Positions 13,501 to 23,232 of a DNA stretch of 64,000 bases are shown piece after piece. Origin of the DNA: Nigrospora sphaerica. Lineage: Eukaryota > Ascomycota > Sordariomycetes > Amphisphaeriales > Apiosporaceae. The notes below the pieces were generated by a model that did no database searches, had not been told where the DNA came from, and worked only from the letters and a program-made list of their open reading frames with translations. Location of the stretch: assembly GCA_018287875.1 (NCBI GenBank), contig JAGVVL010000022.1:3596001-3660000 (forward strand), in the 5' to 3' direction. Within the stretch, counting starts at the first letter, position 1; each line of letters starts with the position of its first letter. Position numbers and translations under genes: made by a program.

Positions 13501-15670
13501 CAAGAATTTAGCAAGCCAGGTGGCATTGATGGGACGACAAAGCCCCTCCGCCGGTTTTGACCCGCGCCGCTGGCAGCCAGTCAGTCTTGCGCCCGCCAAC
13601 ATGAGAGCATCAACACTAGGCAACATGTTCGGACGACGCATCACGCGGTCGGTTATATGCAGCCATATGGACTCTCCTCGATCCCAAGGGCTGAATGAGG
13701 ATGCATGCCGGATGTGTATTCGTAGTAAGCCAGCGATCTCAAGCAACCAAAGGGGAGAGGGTGAAAGCTGAAACTGGACATGTTTCACATTCGCGAACAA
13801 TCGGCCAGCGCTACCTTTTGGGACCCCACCGGCGGCGTGCATCGTCATGGTACCTAGCTCTTATGCGCGCGGCCAATCAGCGAGCTACTACATGCACAAA
13901 TGCGTTTTGTGTGCAAGAACGCCAGGACGGGTGGGTGGGTGGATGGCACGCAGCGAAGAGGGGGGGAAAGGCCAGTGAATCCCGTTTGCTTGGCCCAGCT
14001 GTTCGCCCCCAGCTGTTCGCCGCCAGCCAGTCAACCAAGACAAGCAGCCGAGGAGGGAGGGTGGCAGGCCAAAAAAGGAGGGCGCCCGTCCTCCAGGAAC
14101 AACTCCCCGCGCGCGCCTCAGGGGTCGTCTGCAGGGGTGCTTCATCGTTTTCTCCTGTAGGCCTCCAGTCCTCGCGTTGGCATTGGCTCAGGCCCCCCCC
14201 GTCAGGGCTTAATTCGGCACCTAAGATCGGGCAGGAGGCTGAGAACCTGCCGCTCGTGGCGACCGACGACCGGGGTACCCTCAAGAAATGTCTCGCTGCG
14301 CAGACGTTGTGCCGCGGCTTACGGCCTATCCTGGGAGCGCCTTGTGGCTGATCCCCAGCACGCTTGGCAGGCAACCTGGTCGGCCTGCCGGTCGGGCCCC
14401 CTTGACGTATGCCCCTGAAAGCCTTTCCCTGCGCGGTTTTGCGGCACTGCAGAACGACAGGCCCGAGGAGGGGGGCGAGAGGGCCAGGGCGCGTGGTGAG
14501 CCGCCGAGAGGGGACACCCCTGCAAGGCCCTTTGCAACCATTGTCGTATTTGCTGCTTGCGCCGTCTGCTTCGTCGTCGAGCTTTTCCAGAAAGCGGTTG
14601 GATGAGTGGCCGCAATTGCTTGGGGCCTCCGGACGAAAAGCATGGCAACCCTACCAACGACCTGCCTTGGCCTGCATCTGGTGGGTATCCGGACCCAGAA
14701 AATGTTTCCCGGTACGAAAGATTCCCATCCCCAGCGTTGCCCAGCTGGTGGTTTGCCCGCCCGCCACTTGCCCGTCTCGTGTTGCGATGTTTACGATGGG
14801 GGGCCTCAGGAGGCCTGGGGCAAACCAGCACTGGCCTGGACCGTCCGTCGATTCGCCTCTGCTGGGGCTTCGTCCGACTCAAGGCTGTTTGCCGTGACTC
14901 CTGCACGCGGTTTGCTGACGTCGGTCTGTGTGGCAACCAGCACGGGTTCCCGTCAGGCAGACGGTCACGATAGCACGCGCTGGCATGAGCGAGACTCGGT
15001 CTTCGCTCGAGGTGCGGTGGAGTGCCGGTTCAGCAGGCAGAGCGGAGATCGGCGTCAGCAAGGGCCTCGACGCCCCCTCAGGACGAATTAAGACTCTTAG
15101 TCAGGGGGGATCTGAGGCCGACTCAGGGCGCGCAGCTGCGAGATGGTCGCCTGTGAGCGACTGGGCTGGAGGCGGCGGCCAAACGAGACAGCAAAAAGAA
15201 GGTTGCATTCCCACCCGCTAAAAAGAGACAGCTTAGCGGGCATGGGATGCCAAGCCGAAACAAGCCATGGGGGGAGGGGAGGGCATGAACGGCCCAATCC
15301 TGTCGAGCCTGTGCCTCCGTCGTCTTCCCGTTCGTCCTCCCCTGCCATGTCCTGGTCTGGCGACCGGCCCCTGCAGGGCCCCGTCGATCCACCGGCCTCC
15401 GAGACTAGGGGGCAGCAGATCACGAAGGCTGAGTGCGACTGGCTGTGAGGCCCAGTCATGGCTCTGCTATCCTGGTCCTGGTAAGCCGAAGTGGACCACG
15501 AGGTGGGTAGCCATGTTCTACCCCATTTCTCTTATATCCAATCGTTCTTGGGCGGTTGCTCGTTCCTGCAGCGCTACTTCTGGTGATCTCTATCCTTTGC
15601 CCTGCCCAGTTGTACCTGCACCGCTAGCGTCTGCACCTGCCATTCCCTTCCTTTTTCGCCTCTTGCCTGG
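10599..15670. other. 5 kb gene-free spacer
   Basis: No open frame here has the codon bias, start context or family resemblance of the genes around it; the longest (13132-13848, minus) lacks recognisable domains. The sequence is GC-rich with scattered short homopolymers and no tRNA box. The right end probably contains distal promoter sequence of the AA11 gene. A lineage-specific transcript cannot be excluded. Confidence 0.55.
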
Positions 15671-15676
15671 TATAAG
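15671..15676 (+). promoter_or_regulatory. TATA-like box for the AA11 gene
   Basis: TATAAG followed by a pyrimidine-rich leader (CTCGACAGACGTTCCC onward), typical of well-expressed fungal genes. The distance to the ATG is about 580 nt, explained by a long leader with a predicted 5' UTR intron. Only a position and context match. Confidence 0.45.
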
Positions 15677-15941
15677 ACGCCCGCTCCCGTTCCGCTCTCG
15701 ACAGACGTTCCCTTCCAGACATCACGATACCAGTCACCACGACAGTCGTTGCAGCAGTTTGCCGGTCTTTCCTTCACTCCTTGAGGTTAGACCCTTTTCT
15801 TCGTTCTCCTTGTTGAACCCAACTCGCCTGGAGCATCACTTTCATTCAGTCCCTTCCAAGACTATTCAGAAACTTGAATCTCGAACGCTTCCCCGTCCTC
15901 CGCAACCCTTTGTCCACCCCAATCGGACAAGGACATCATCG

Positions 15942-16131
15942 GTGAGTCTGCCCTCCGGCCCGATATCTGGGCCGAACTCGATATGCCTGGTCCGGTCTCT
16001 TTGAGGAGTCCTTTGATTCCACTCAGCGACGAGTGCCTTTGAGGGAGCCAACCTCGGGGGTCGCTACCTCATCCGGAAGTGTATCTAAATCAGGGCCCGG
16101 TCTCTTTGGCTAACAAGACATTTCCTCATAG
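15942..16131 (+). other. Predicted 5' UTR intron of the AA11 gene
   Basis: A strong donor (GGTGAGTC), a near-perfect branch site (GGCTAACAAG at about 16109) and the acceptor CCTCATAG frame a 190-nt intron wholly upstream of the ATG. The flanking sequence reads as leader: pyrimidine-rich before, caaca-rich after. Confidence 0.6.
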
Positions 16132-16254
16132 AATATTCAAGTACATACACAAGCAACTCTGCGCGGCAGTATAGTCTGAGACTACACGCACTCACTCTCT
16201 GAAACCACATCGAGCTTCTCGTCTGGAACGAAAACCTCAACACAATCATTCACA

Positions 16255-17457
16255 ATGGTCAACGCCAAGATCTTCGCCGGCCTCGTCGCCGCTGCCAACG
16301 CCCACATGCTTATGTCGAGCCCCAAGCCCTTCGCGTCCCCCCAGCTCAGCAACGGGCCCCTCGACCCCTCTGGATCCGACTTCCCCTGCAAGTCGACTGG
16401 GGGCGGATTCGTCACCGGTAACAACCTGAACACCTTCGCGCTGGGTTCCAAGCAGCAGCTTGCCTTTACCGGCTCCGCTGTTCACGGTGGTGGTTCCTGC
16501 CAGATCTCCATCTCGTACGACGAGAACCCCACGAAGGAGTCCCAGTTCAAGGTCATCCACTCCATCGAGGGCGGCTGCACCGCCCGCGACACGCCCGGCA
16601 ACCTGCCCGCCAACAGCGCCGACTTCAAGAACCCGAACACGTACGAGTTCACCATCCCCAAGGACCTCCCCGCCGGCAAGGCCACCATCGCCTGGTCCTG
16701 GATCAACCGCATTGGCAACCGCGAGTTCTACATGAACTGCGGCGCCGTCGAGCTCACCGGCGAGGGTGGTGACAAGTCGGCCTTCGAGGCGCTGCCTGAC
16801 ATGTTCGTGGCCAACCTCCAGGGCATCAACTCGTGCAACACCAACAGCCTATCGGGCTCGGAGCAGACCGCCAAGGACGTCAAGTTCCCCAACCCCGGCT
16901 CCAGCCTCGAGGTGAACGAGGGCCCCTGGGGCTTCGGCTCGCCCAGCGGCAACTGCGGCGCTTCCGGCCCCAGCGGTGGTGGCTCCGGCGGCGCTTCCCC
17001 TACGGCCTCGAAGCCCGCTACTACGCTTGCCAGCTCCTACGTCGCCAAGCCCACGGCCTCGGGCCCTGCCGGCGGCGCTCCCGGCGGTGTCTTCATCACC
17101 AAGTCGCCCGCTGCCCCCGCTGCACCCACCGCTCCCGCCACCTCGGCGCCCGCCGCTACCTCTTCGCCCGCCGCTGCGCCGTCGCCCGCCCCTGGTGCTG
17201 GCTCGGGCTCCGACTCGGGCTCGGGCTCGGGCGCCCCCTCGGCCGGCGGTTCCTCGGGTGCCCAGTCTGGCCCCTGCACGCAGGAGGGCCTCTGGAGCTG
17301 CGTCGGCGGCACCAGCTACCAGCGCTGCGCCTCGGGCACCTGGTCGGCCCCGCAGCCCATGGCCGCCGGCACCAAGTGCAACGCCGGCCAGGCCTCGGAG
17401 CTCAAGATGACGGTGGTCAAGGGCAAGAAGCGGTCGCTCCGCGCCTTCTGGGCCTAA
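16255..17457 (+). CDS. AA11 lytic polysaccharide monooxygenase with X278-like tail
   Basis: Secreted copper enzyme of 400 residues expected to cleave crystalline chitin oxidatively, by membership of family AA11. A 16-residue signal peptide ends at ANA, exposing His17 as mature N-terminus; His17 and His77 (in AVHGGGSC) form the copper-binding histidine brace, and Tyr159 of EFYMNCG is the likely axial residue. The core (to about residue 235) carries SDFPCK and SIEGGC motifs seen in AA11. A Ser/Gly/Pro/Ala-rich linker (about 235-335) leads to a C-terminal module with four cysteines (GPCTQEGLWSCVGG to about 396) resembling the X278 domain found on other AA11 enzymes, presumably substrate binding. 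No intron in the coding part. Start context CACAATGG is good and no upstream ATG competes. Confidence 0.93.
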   Translation: MVNAKIFAGLVAAANAHMLMSSPKPFASPQLSNGPLDPSGSDFPCKSTGGGFVTGNNLNTFALGSKQQLAFTGSAVHGGGSCQISISYDENPTKESQFKVIHSIEGGCTARDTPGNLPANSADFKNPNTYEFTIPKDLPAGKATIAWSWINRIGNREFYMNCGAVELTGEGGDKSAFEALPDMFVANLQGINSCNTNSLSGSEQTAKDVKFPNPGSSLEVNEGPWGFGSPSGNCGASGPSGGGSGGASPTASKPATTLASSYVAKPTASGPAGGAPGGVFITKSPAAPAAPTAPATSAPAATSSPAAAPSPAPGAGSGSDSGSGSGAPSAGGSSGAQSGPCTQEGLWSCVGGTSYQRCASGTWSAPQPMAAGTKCNAGQASELKMTVVKGKKRSLRAFWA

Positions 17458-17899
17458 GCCACCCTTCTTCCCTCTTCTTCCCTTCTTCTGGCAAACTTTG
17501 CAGCAGCGGCACACAACTTTTTACGAACGGCGGGATTACGCTAGAGATACCTTACACACCTGGGGGGCGTTTTGGGGTGACTTTCACCATCTTCACACTT
17601 GTACATACATTCTTCCTTTCTATCTGTATCGTATATGATCATCATCATAAAATCCTTTTTGCCGGCACAGATAACGCAGCAAAGTCCTTCTCGGATCTTA
17701 CTGTCATAGTCTGCTACTTCGTGCCATTCTCTCTGCCTTGATCTGCTAGTCTCTGCCCGTAAACATGCTGCTTATACCCTCTGGCTTACTGTACAAGGTC
17801 CCCTTGATTCATAAAAATCTCTACATTCCTACCGCTCATGGTTACTGCGTTCAGCCTCTTGTAGTTTATCTACCTCTTTCAAGGTATTTCTTAGTGTTC
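17458..17899. other. Convergent 3' intergenic region
   Basis: AT-richer spacer between two convergent stop codons. It should contain the 3' UTRs and polyadenylation sites of the AA11 gene and, from the other side, the pyrophosphatase gene. No gene seen. Confidence 0.6.
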
Positions 17900-19060
17900 T
17901 TAAACCACAACCCACCCATCTTCGAGTTCTATCAAGTCGCGGTCGATGAAGAACCATTCGCCAATGTCTTGTTCGATTTTGGCGGGGGGCAGCTCCTCGT
18001 TGGGCGGCAACTTCACGTCCCCCGGGTCGACCTTGCCCGGGGTGCCGTCCAAGGTAGTATTCACGCTGGAGAAGTAAGGATTTATAAGTCACGAGCACTT
18101 CGGGCATCATGGGGGGGGGGAGGGGCGCATCTCTCGGCCGTGGTCTCTTACATCGAGATGGAACCTTTGGGGGTTCTACCGCGTACGAGTCGTCGCCAAG
18201 CGGTCTCGCAGTCGTTGATCACATCGTACGCATATCTGCCACCTTAGTCAGTCCCGGGCGCGGTACGGCGGTGGAAACATGGAACGCGGGGGGCGGCGGC
18301 GGGGGCGGCGGCTCACTTCCTGTCCTGGAACTGGCCGCCCAGTGCGAAGCGGTTAGGCCCGTGGCCGTCGGGCACCTTGTAGACGCGAAACCAGTCGCGC
18401 GTGGCCTCGAGGAGGCCCGGGCAGTGGCGGTCGACGTCGGCGATGCCGCCGAGCTTCGCGGCCAGGGGGTCCCCGACGTCGACGGCCACCACCTTCCAGT
18501 CCGTCTCGCCGCCGTCGAGGAGCGGGAGCACGCCCAGCGCCTTGACCCGCTTCACCTCGCCCGTGTGGGCGACGGCGCGCCCGATCTCAATGACGTCGAG
18601 CGGGTCGTTGTCGCCTTTCGCGCCCGTGTCCGGGTGGACGTGGTGCGGGTCTTCCCAGGTCTGGGGAAACGCGCCGTAGTTCCACAGGTAGCCGTGGTAG
18701 GGGAAGCAGTTCTTGGCGAATCGGGGCCGGCCGCTCTTCACGTCCTGGTGAATCGGGTTGATGCGCTCGTCCCTCGTGATCTGGAGGGGCGTTGGGTTAG
18801 TCGAAATGTTTGCCGTCTCGGTGACTGTGTTCATGGCCGAACGCGTCGCCCGTTCCGACTCTCACCTCAAATTTGGCGTTGGTCCATCGAGGGATTTCGA
18901 CCACCATGTTCAGGACTCCCTTCGCTCGGTCCGCGAATAGGGGTATGTCATGGAAGGGCGAGATGGGTCGGCCTTCGTGTTCGAACCACACTCGATAGTT
19001 GGCCGTGTAGGGCCGGCCCGCCTTGCGCAGCGTATACTTGGCCGTGGTTTCTTGGGCCAT
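17900..19060 (-). CDS. Soluble inorganic pyrophosphatase (family I)
   Basis: Hydrolyses pyrophosphate to phosphate and pulls biosynthetic reactions forward. Four exons: 18866-19060, 18317-18780, 18152-18235 and 17900-18065, joined by introns of 85, 81 and 86 nt, giving 302 residues. The metal-binding signature DNDPLDV is intact, as are equivalents of yeast Glu48 and Lys56 ([10 protein letters not shown]), Arg78 (PRFAKN), and Tyr192-Lys193 (FRVYKVPDG). [12 protein letters not shown] and a C-terminus ending WFFID are standard for fungal enzymes. The true start is [13 protein letters not shown]; the frame is open further upstream but has no ATG. It has no obvious mitochondrial presequence. Several positions ([20 protein letters not shown]) differ from the very conserved housekeeping enzyme as I know it, so this could be a second paralogue. 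Intron 3 carries a run of ten G on the plus strand. Confidence 0.93.
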
Positions 19061-19749
19061 ATCCGGTCGTCCAGCTCCGGGCAATGTCGGTTAACGGCTT
19101 ATACAGATCTCGGTAATTGGCTCTCGCAGGTGATGTCAGATTCTACAAGGACTCGTCGACTTCGTCGGGCGCGGTGCAGGCAAACGCATGATGCCAACCT
19201 GAAACGGGGTACCCAGTATCAATGGAATGGCGGGGTGGAACGCGCCCAAGATGGTCGCTGCGCCGCCCACCTTCCAACAATAGATTTTCGACGTTGGCTC
19301 CTTCCTCCCTCTTGTGCGTAAGCGAACGTTACTCCGTCGCCGTATCATGGGATATAAAAAGGTAATAGCCGGAATGGTTATTGCAGAGCCATCCACTCTT
19401 GGGAGCCGTCAGCACTACGTGGTGCGGGGCATCATATTATATATAGATTCATGCACCACAGGCAATCCAGCTAGACTCTTGCGTCCACCCCCATACGTAC
19501 GTGCATGGTCAGAACCATGGTGGACCGCATCGTGAAAGGAAACTGACTTAGCTTCACGATTGAAGAGCGGCCTCACGAGCGAGGCCACGAGAACACGGGC
19601 TGACAGTAGACCAGAATGACTAGAGGCACAAGGTAAGCAACTGCTTCTGTACGTGGGCCATACTTCAGGGCGGTTTGCATATAAGTTCCCCGCTCCCTCC
19701 TCTCCTCCCTATATCCTCGATGAGAGTCCGCCGCCACGTACACACTCAC

Positions 19750-19937
19750 CCGGGGCGTGGCCGAGGGACGACAGCTTCGCCTTGGCGTAGGTCATGGGCG
19801 TCTTGTTGGTGCCTGAGAAGGTTACCGTCTCGGGCGTGGTAGCGAAAGCGCGGGCTATGGCAGCGTATTGGAAGACGGCACCCCCGCCCGCGCCGACGAG
19901 AACTAACGCTTCTTGGAGTGGCTATTATGCTGGCCAT
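19750..19937 (-). pseudogene. Orphan coding fragment, frameshifted or first exon
   Basis: A GC-rich patch inside AT-rich DNA. From 19921 to 19750 the minus strand reads 57 codons with C/G-ending codon use (LVLVGAGGGAVFQY and later TNKTPMTYAKAKLSSLG), ending exactly at a good donor, GTGAGT. An ATG lies at 19937 but one base out of frame; a TATAAAA box sits about 70 bases further upstream (20007-20013). Either one base was gained, or a TAG acceptor at 19922-19924 begins this exon and an earlier exon is missing. The glycine-rich start resembles a nucleotide-binding loop only superficially. No downstream exon was recognised before the pyrophosphatase promoter. Function unknown. Confidence 0.35.
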
Positions 19938-20254
19938 GGTAGCGGTTGAGACGACCGAGGTACAAGTGCTCGATAGGTAAAGTAAGCCGACGTGATGATC
20001 CCGAAGTTTTTATACTTTGAAACTAGGTCAAGGATAGCGATCAAGATAAAAATATACGACGCCGCCCTTTATTCCTCTACTCTTGAAATCCTCGGCTGCT
20101 CAGCCCACTCCAGGCTGCGTACCAAGAACTCAAACTTGGCAGCCCATCAACGGAGTTAGACTCAAGCCAAGCCTAGCCCTAATCCAATACACTGCTCTAA
20201 CTTCAAGCCACAACCGACTGCAGTACTTGAGCGTGTTAGCTTGGAAATACTACT

Positions 20255-20340
20255 GACCGAACTGGTGGAATGGCATAGCGAAGTATTATTATAGAACCTC
20301 TTACCTACTACCATAAGGGGTTCGATTCCTTCTTCGGTCA
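20255..20340 (+). pseudogene. tRNA-like relic
   Basis: The ends form a perfect 7-bp acceptor stem (GACCGAA with TTCGGTC) followed by a discriminator A, a T loop TTCGATT, a perfect internal B box GGTTCGATTCC, and a T-run (CTTTTTT) just after. However position 8 is C, the D stem has a mismatch, and the anticodon stem does not pair, so a functional tRNA is unlikely. It may be a decayed tRNA gene or a pol III derived short repeat. Confidence 0.35.
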
Positions 20341-20485
20341 CTTTTTTACACCTCCCTCGCACCCTTTTAGGATAAGAGGAGCCGCCTTTGACAACTGGGG
20401 ACCCTCCGGAGGCGAGTCACGACAATTACCCCCGGGGTTGATAGGGTTGAGCAGTATAGTAGGGCCCCAGTCCTTTCTAGCAGAA

Positions 20486-20935
20486 TTAAACATGCCACCT
20501 CTCTTGCACTATCTTTAGAAATCTCGTGTGTTCTGACCTATAATCTACGGTACTCCTCTCATCTAGCCAGTCCGCGCCCTTCCACCTGATCATTTCATCG
20601 TAGTCGCCTAGCAGAAGATCCAAGGGCGTGCGGCCTCTGTCATCGAGGATATTGGCGTCGCATCGCTTGGTACCTCCATCTGGTAGGCGAGCATATACTC
20701 TGAAGATATTGGCATGCCTGTTCGAGGTTGCGCCGGTCTCGGAGGCGATAGCTTAGCAGCTCCTTAGGAGAAGCCCAATGACCCCGCCCAGTTGACGTGA
20801 ACTCTGGATCGACGCGGTGATGATGTTCACCAAGAACTCGTCCGGGAACTTGAGGATAATGACAGAGCTCAAACCGGCAGCTTGTGGACTAAGCAAGAGA
20901 GGTGGCAACGGGTCTGATGTTTGCCTTCCTGGCAT
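20486..20935 (-). pseudogene. Ankyrin-repeat protein fragment with in-frame stop
   Basis: The minus frame from an ATG at 20935 runs 60 codons to a TAA at 20753-20755 and then stays open in the same frame for 88 more codons to TAA at 20486. The second part contains CDANILDDRGRTPLDLLL, a clear ankyrin repeat core (the TPL motif after a DxxGxT turn). A single change from CAA or CAG would remove the internal stop, the kind of change made by repeat-induced point mutation. Only the C-terminal end of an ankyrin protein is present; typical family members are far longer. The part before the stop (ILKFPDEFLVNIITASI) is compatible with the same protein but is not diagnostic. Confidence 0.5.
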
Positions 20936-21496
20936 TCCCAGGGTCCCAGAAACAAAAGCAAATACCAGTACTCGGGAATATTAAGCATAATCATGAACAG
21001 CTAACCCAGCGTCCCCAATGGACCGCGACAGCCAGTCATGATGTTGACTACACGCTCCGCACTTTCCTAGTGATGTAAGATCTCTGAACAAGTCACAGCA
21101 GCAAACATCATCTAGACCATCTCTGCCAACTAACCGAACCCAAGGCAGAAGACTCTCAACCGGATTAGGAAGAAATAAAACGCAGTTTTAGTCTGTACTT
21201 CCCCAATTCGATGCCCATGTCTTTTTGTGGGCTTGAATCCCATTGTCCCCCTTTTTGATGCCCCATTCCTATCGTACCTTCACCCCAGGTATTTTTAGCC
21301 TAGCACTTAACTAAAGCAACATTTCCCTTCTAATCCCGACTAGCGTGAGATCCAATCTAGCCACCTACAATAGCTTATGGTCGACGACCAAACCACCTCA
21401 TGACCCCGGAAAAAAGCCACCACGGAAGCGACCCGGGTAAGCCACAGCAGAATCAAACAAAAAGGCTAATATCGAGTTTAATCTTCATACAAGTGA

Positions 21497-21595
21497 GGTG
21501 AGATGGCCGAGTTGGTTATGGCGTCAGGTTAAGGTCACCTTAACACCTGCATCCTGGTGGAGCAATCCGCGTGGGTTCGAATCCCACTCTCATCA
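21497..21595 (+). tRNA. tRNA-Leu (anticodon AAG) with intron
   Basis: Type II tRNA. Acceptor stem GGTGAGA pairs with TCTCATC (one G-U), discriminator A at 21595. The A box TGGCCGAGTTGG and B box GGTTCGAATCC are both canonical, and T stem GTGGG/CCCAC is perfect. The anticodon loop reads TTAAGG, giving AAG (21531-21533), followed by a short intron, best placed at 21535-21544, whose CCTTAA can pair with the anticodon loop as in known pre-tRNAs. The outermost anticodon-stem pair is mismatched. A long variable arm, as required for leucine tRNAs, is present. Confidence 0.88.
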
Positions 21596-21602
21596 ACTTA
21601 TC

Positions 21603-21607
21603 TTTTT
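21603..21607 (+). terminator. RNA polymerase III T-run after tRNA-Leu
   Basis: Five T residues begin eight bases after the tRNA 3' end, the usual pol III stop signal. Confidence 0.7.
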
Positions 21608-22539
21608 GCTGGTCTCTCTTTCCGGCGCGGATGTGTATTGTGGTTTTTTGGGGGGGCTGCCGTGGCCCACGACAAGTTTAAAGAACAACATGCTATAAAG
21701 CCATGAGCAGCTAAAGTGCTACCAAAGGTACAAGGTCGGCAGTATGCTGGTAATGGGATCTGATCGCAGCCTTAAGTTTGGAGAACGCGACTGAGATGAA
21801 CTATTTAAGCAACCATGATCTTTTAATGGTCAATATATACTTACTAAAGAAGCATTGCGAAGAATCCTGCACAGTACTTACTTGCTTACTCAAGCTACAT
21901 AATCCCAGAAGCCATGATTTAAGATCTTCATCGTCGGATTCGAAATATATATTCTTCTGTTTGCGGCGCAGTCATTATTTACTACAAATCCCGCCGTCAC
22001 ATGCAAAACTAACAGACCGTGTTCCTCTGAGAAATTGTACGCCAGCACGTCATGTCGATCAAACCTCATTCCAATTAATATGCATGCACCTTCAGAACGT
22101 TTAGTGGTGAGCAAACTTTGAACTCGGAGACGTGATTGGTTTTGAGATGGCCCCATCCAGCGAATTAGCGTGATGGTAATCTGTATCACCGATTCCCGAA
22201 ACGTTAATGTGCGAATATGCGAGCCGCTTCTGTTTCTTATTGGTTCCCGAAACCAACTAGGAAATATCAGACGTGTATGTGCGGTGGTTTTCGATATTCA
22301 TTATCCGATCTCCTGTTTAGCGGTCCGTACTCGTATCGACGACACGTGTTCCGAGTACTGGCCCCTTAATTTGGGATTTTCCCCTCGGTTTGCGAGAAAT
22401 TGTCGTCGTTATCAACATATCTTATTGGTCACCGGAAAACTATCTAAACGAAAGCATACAGCACATCCATCCCGAACGCCCCGACCACCGCACGAGGCCG
22501 CAGCGACGCGTATCGACCAAGCCCAAGCAAAAACTCATC

Positions 22540-23232
22540 ATGCGCCTCGTCCGCCTCGCGCCCTGTCTGCTGGCCCTCGCGGCCGCCGCGGGGGGTCCGC
22601 TGGGGGCCGAGGGCCGGGGGTTCGACCTCGAGGTCGGGCTGGACCTGGGGGAGGTGCAGCAGGCGCTGGGGGGCGCGCTGCCGGCGTCGCCGTGCGCCGC
22701 GTACGCGACCGTGGCCAACTACTCGGCCGTCGGTGAGCCAACGCGCTGTGTCCTTTGTTGCCTCGTTCGGCCCGGACCCCTCCCGGCCTGCTTCCGCCAC
22801 GCTTTTGTTTACGGGCGTCCCGGCCCGGGGGGGCCGGGGGCGGCCCCGGCTCCGTGGACAAACCCCCCTGGTTTAGCCAAGTTGCTGACCCCCGGATGAT
22901 GGGTAGGGGCGGACCCGCGCATGCGGACGGCGCTGCTCGGGGCCGGCGACGACGACGGGCCGGCCGAGCGCGCGGCCCTCGTAGGCCTCCTCGACGCCTG
23001 CGGCCGCGCCGTCGGCCGGCTCGCCGCCAGCGTTGCCTTCAACGCCCACTGCGGCAACCTGACGGCCGTCGCCCACGAAGAGGCGGCCCGCAACTTCTCG
23101 CGCGGCATCGTTGCCGACCGCCTCGTCGCCGGCGGCCCCGTACCGGATGAGGCCGCCGCCGCCGGGCTGGCCCCCAGCCACCACTTGGCCGGCGTGGCGG
23201 TGCTCGTGTTCATGGGGGTGGCCCTGTTGTGA
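22540..23232 (+). CDS. Small secreted alanine-rich protein, possible GPI anchor
   Basis: No family recognised. Two exons (22540-22732 and 22907-23232) with a 174-nt intron (GTGAGC..TAG, gctgac branch site near 22883) give 172 residues. The N-terminus MRLVRLAPCLLALAAAAGG is a clear signal peptide. The body is short, alanine-rich, with three cysteines and three N-glycosylation sequons (NYS, NLT, NFS). The extreme C-terminus (LAGVAVLVFMGVALL) is a hydrophobic tail right at the stop, as in GPI-anchor signals, suggesting a wall or membrane-bound surface protein. Codon use is strongly C/G-ending, supporting coding. It sits just right of the AT-rich island. The function cannot be inferred. Confidence 0.75.

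Larger units (their letters stand above)
19061..22539. other. AT-richer, gene-poor island
   Basis: Base composition turns noticeably AT-rich from about 19950 to 22400 compared with the rest of the window. Besides the tRNA gene and the three remnants listed separately, I see no intact gene. The mix of gene fragments, one nonsense codon of the CA-to-TA type and low GC suggests old repeat-induced point mutation or simple decay, but no transposase or reverse transcriptase is recognisable. The part next to 19060 should hold the pyrophosphatase promoter. Confidence 0.5.

Noticed and set aside
13132..13848. 238-codon minus-strand frame in the 10.6-15.7 kb spacer
   Set aside because: No domain, no splice structure, codon use not gene-like.
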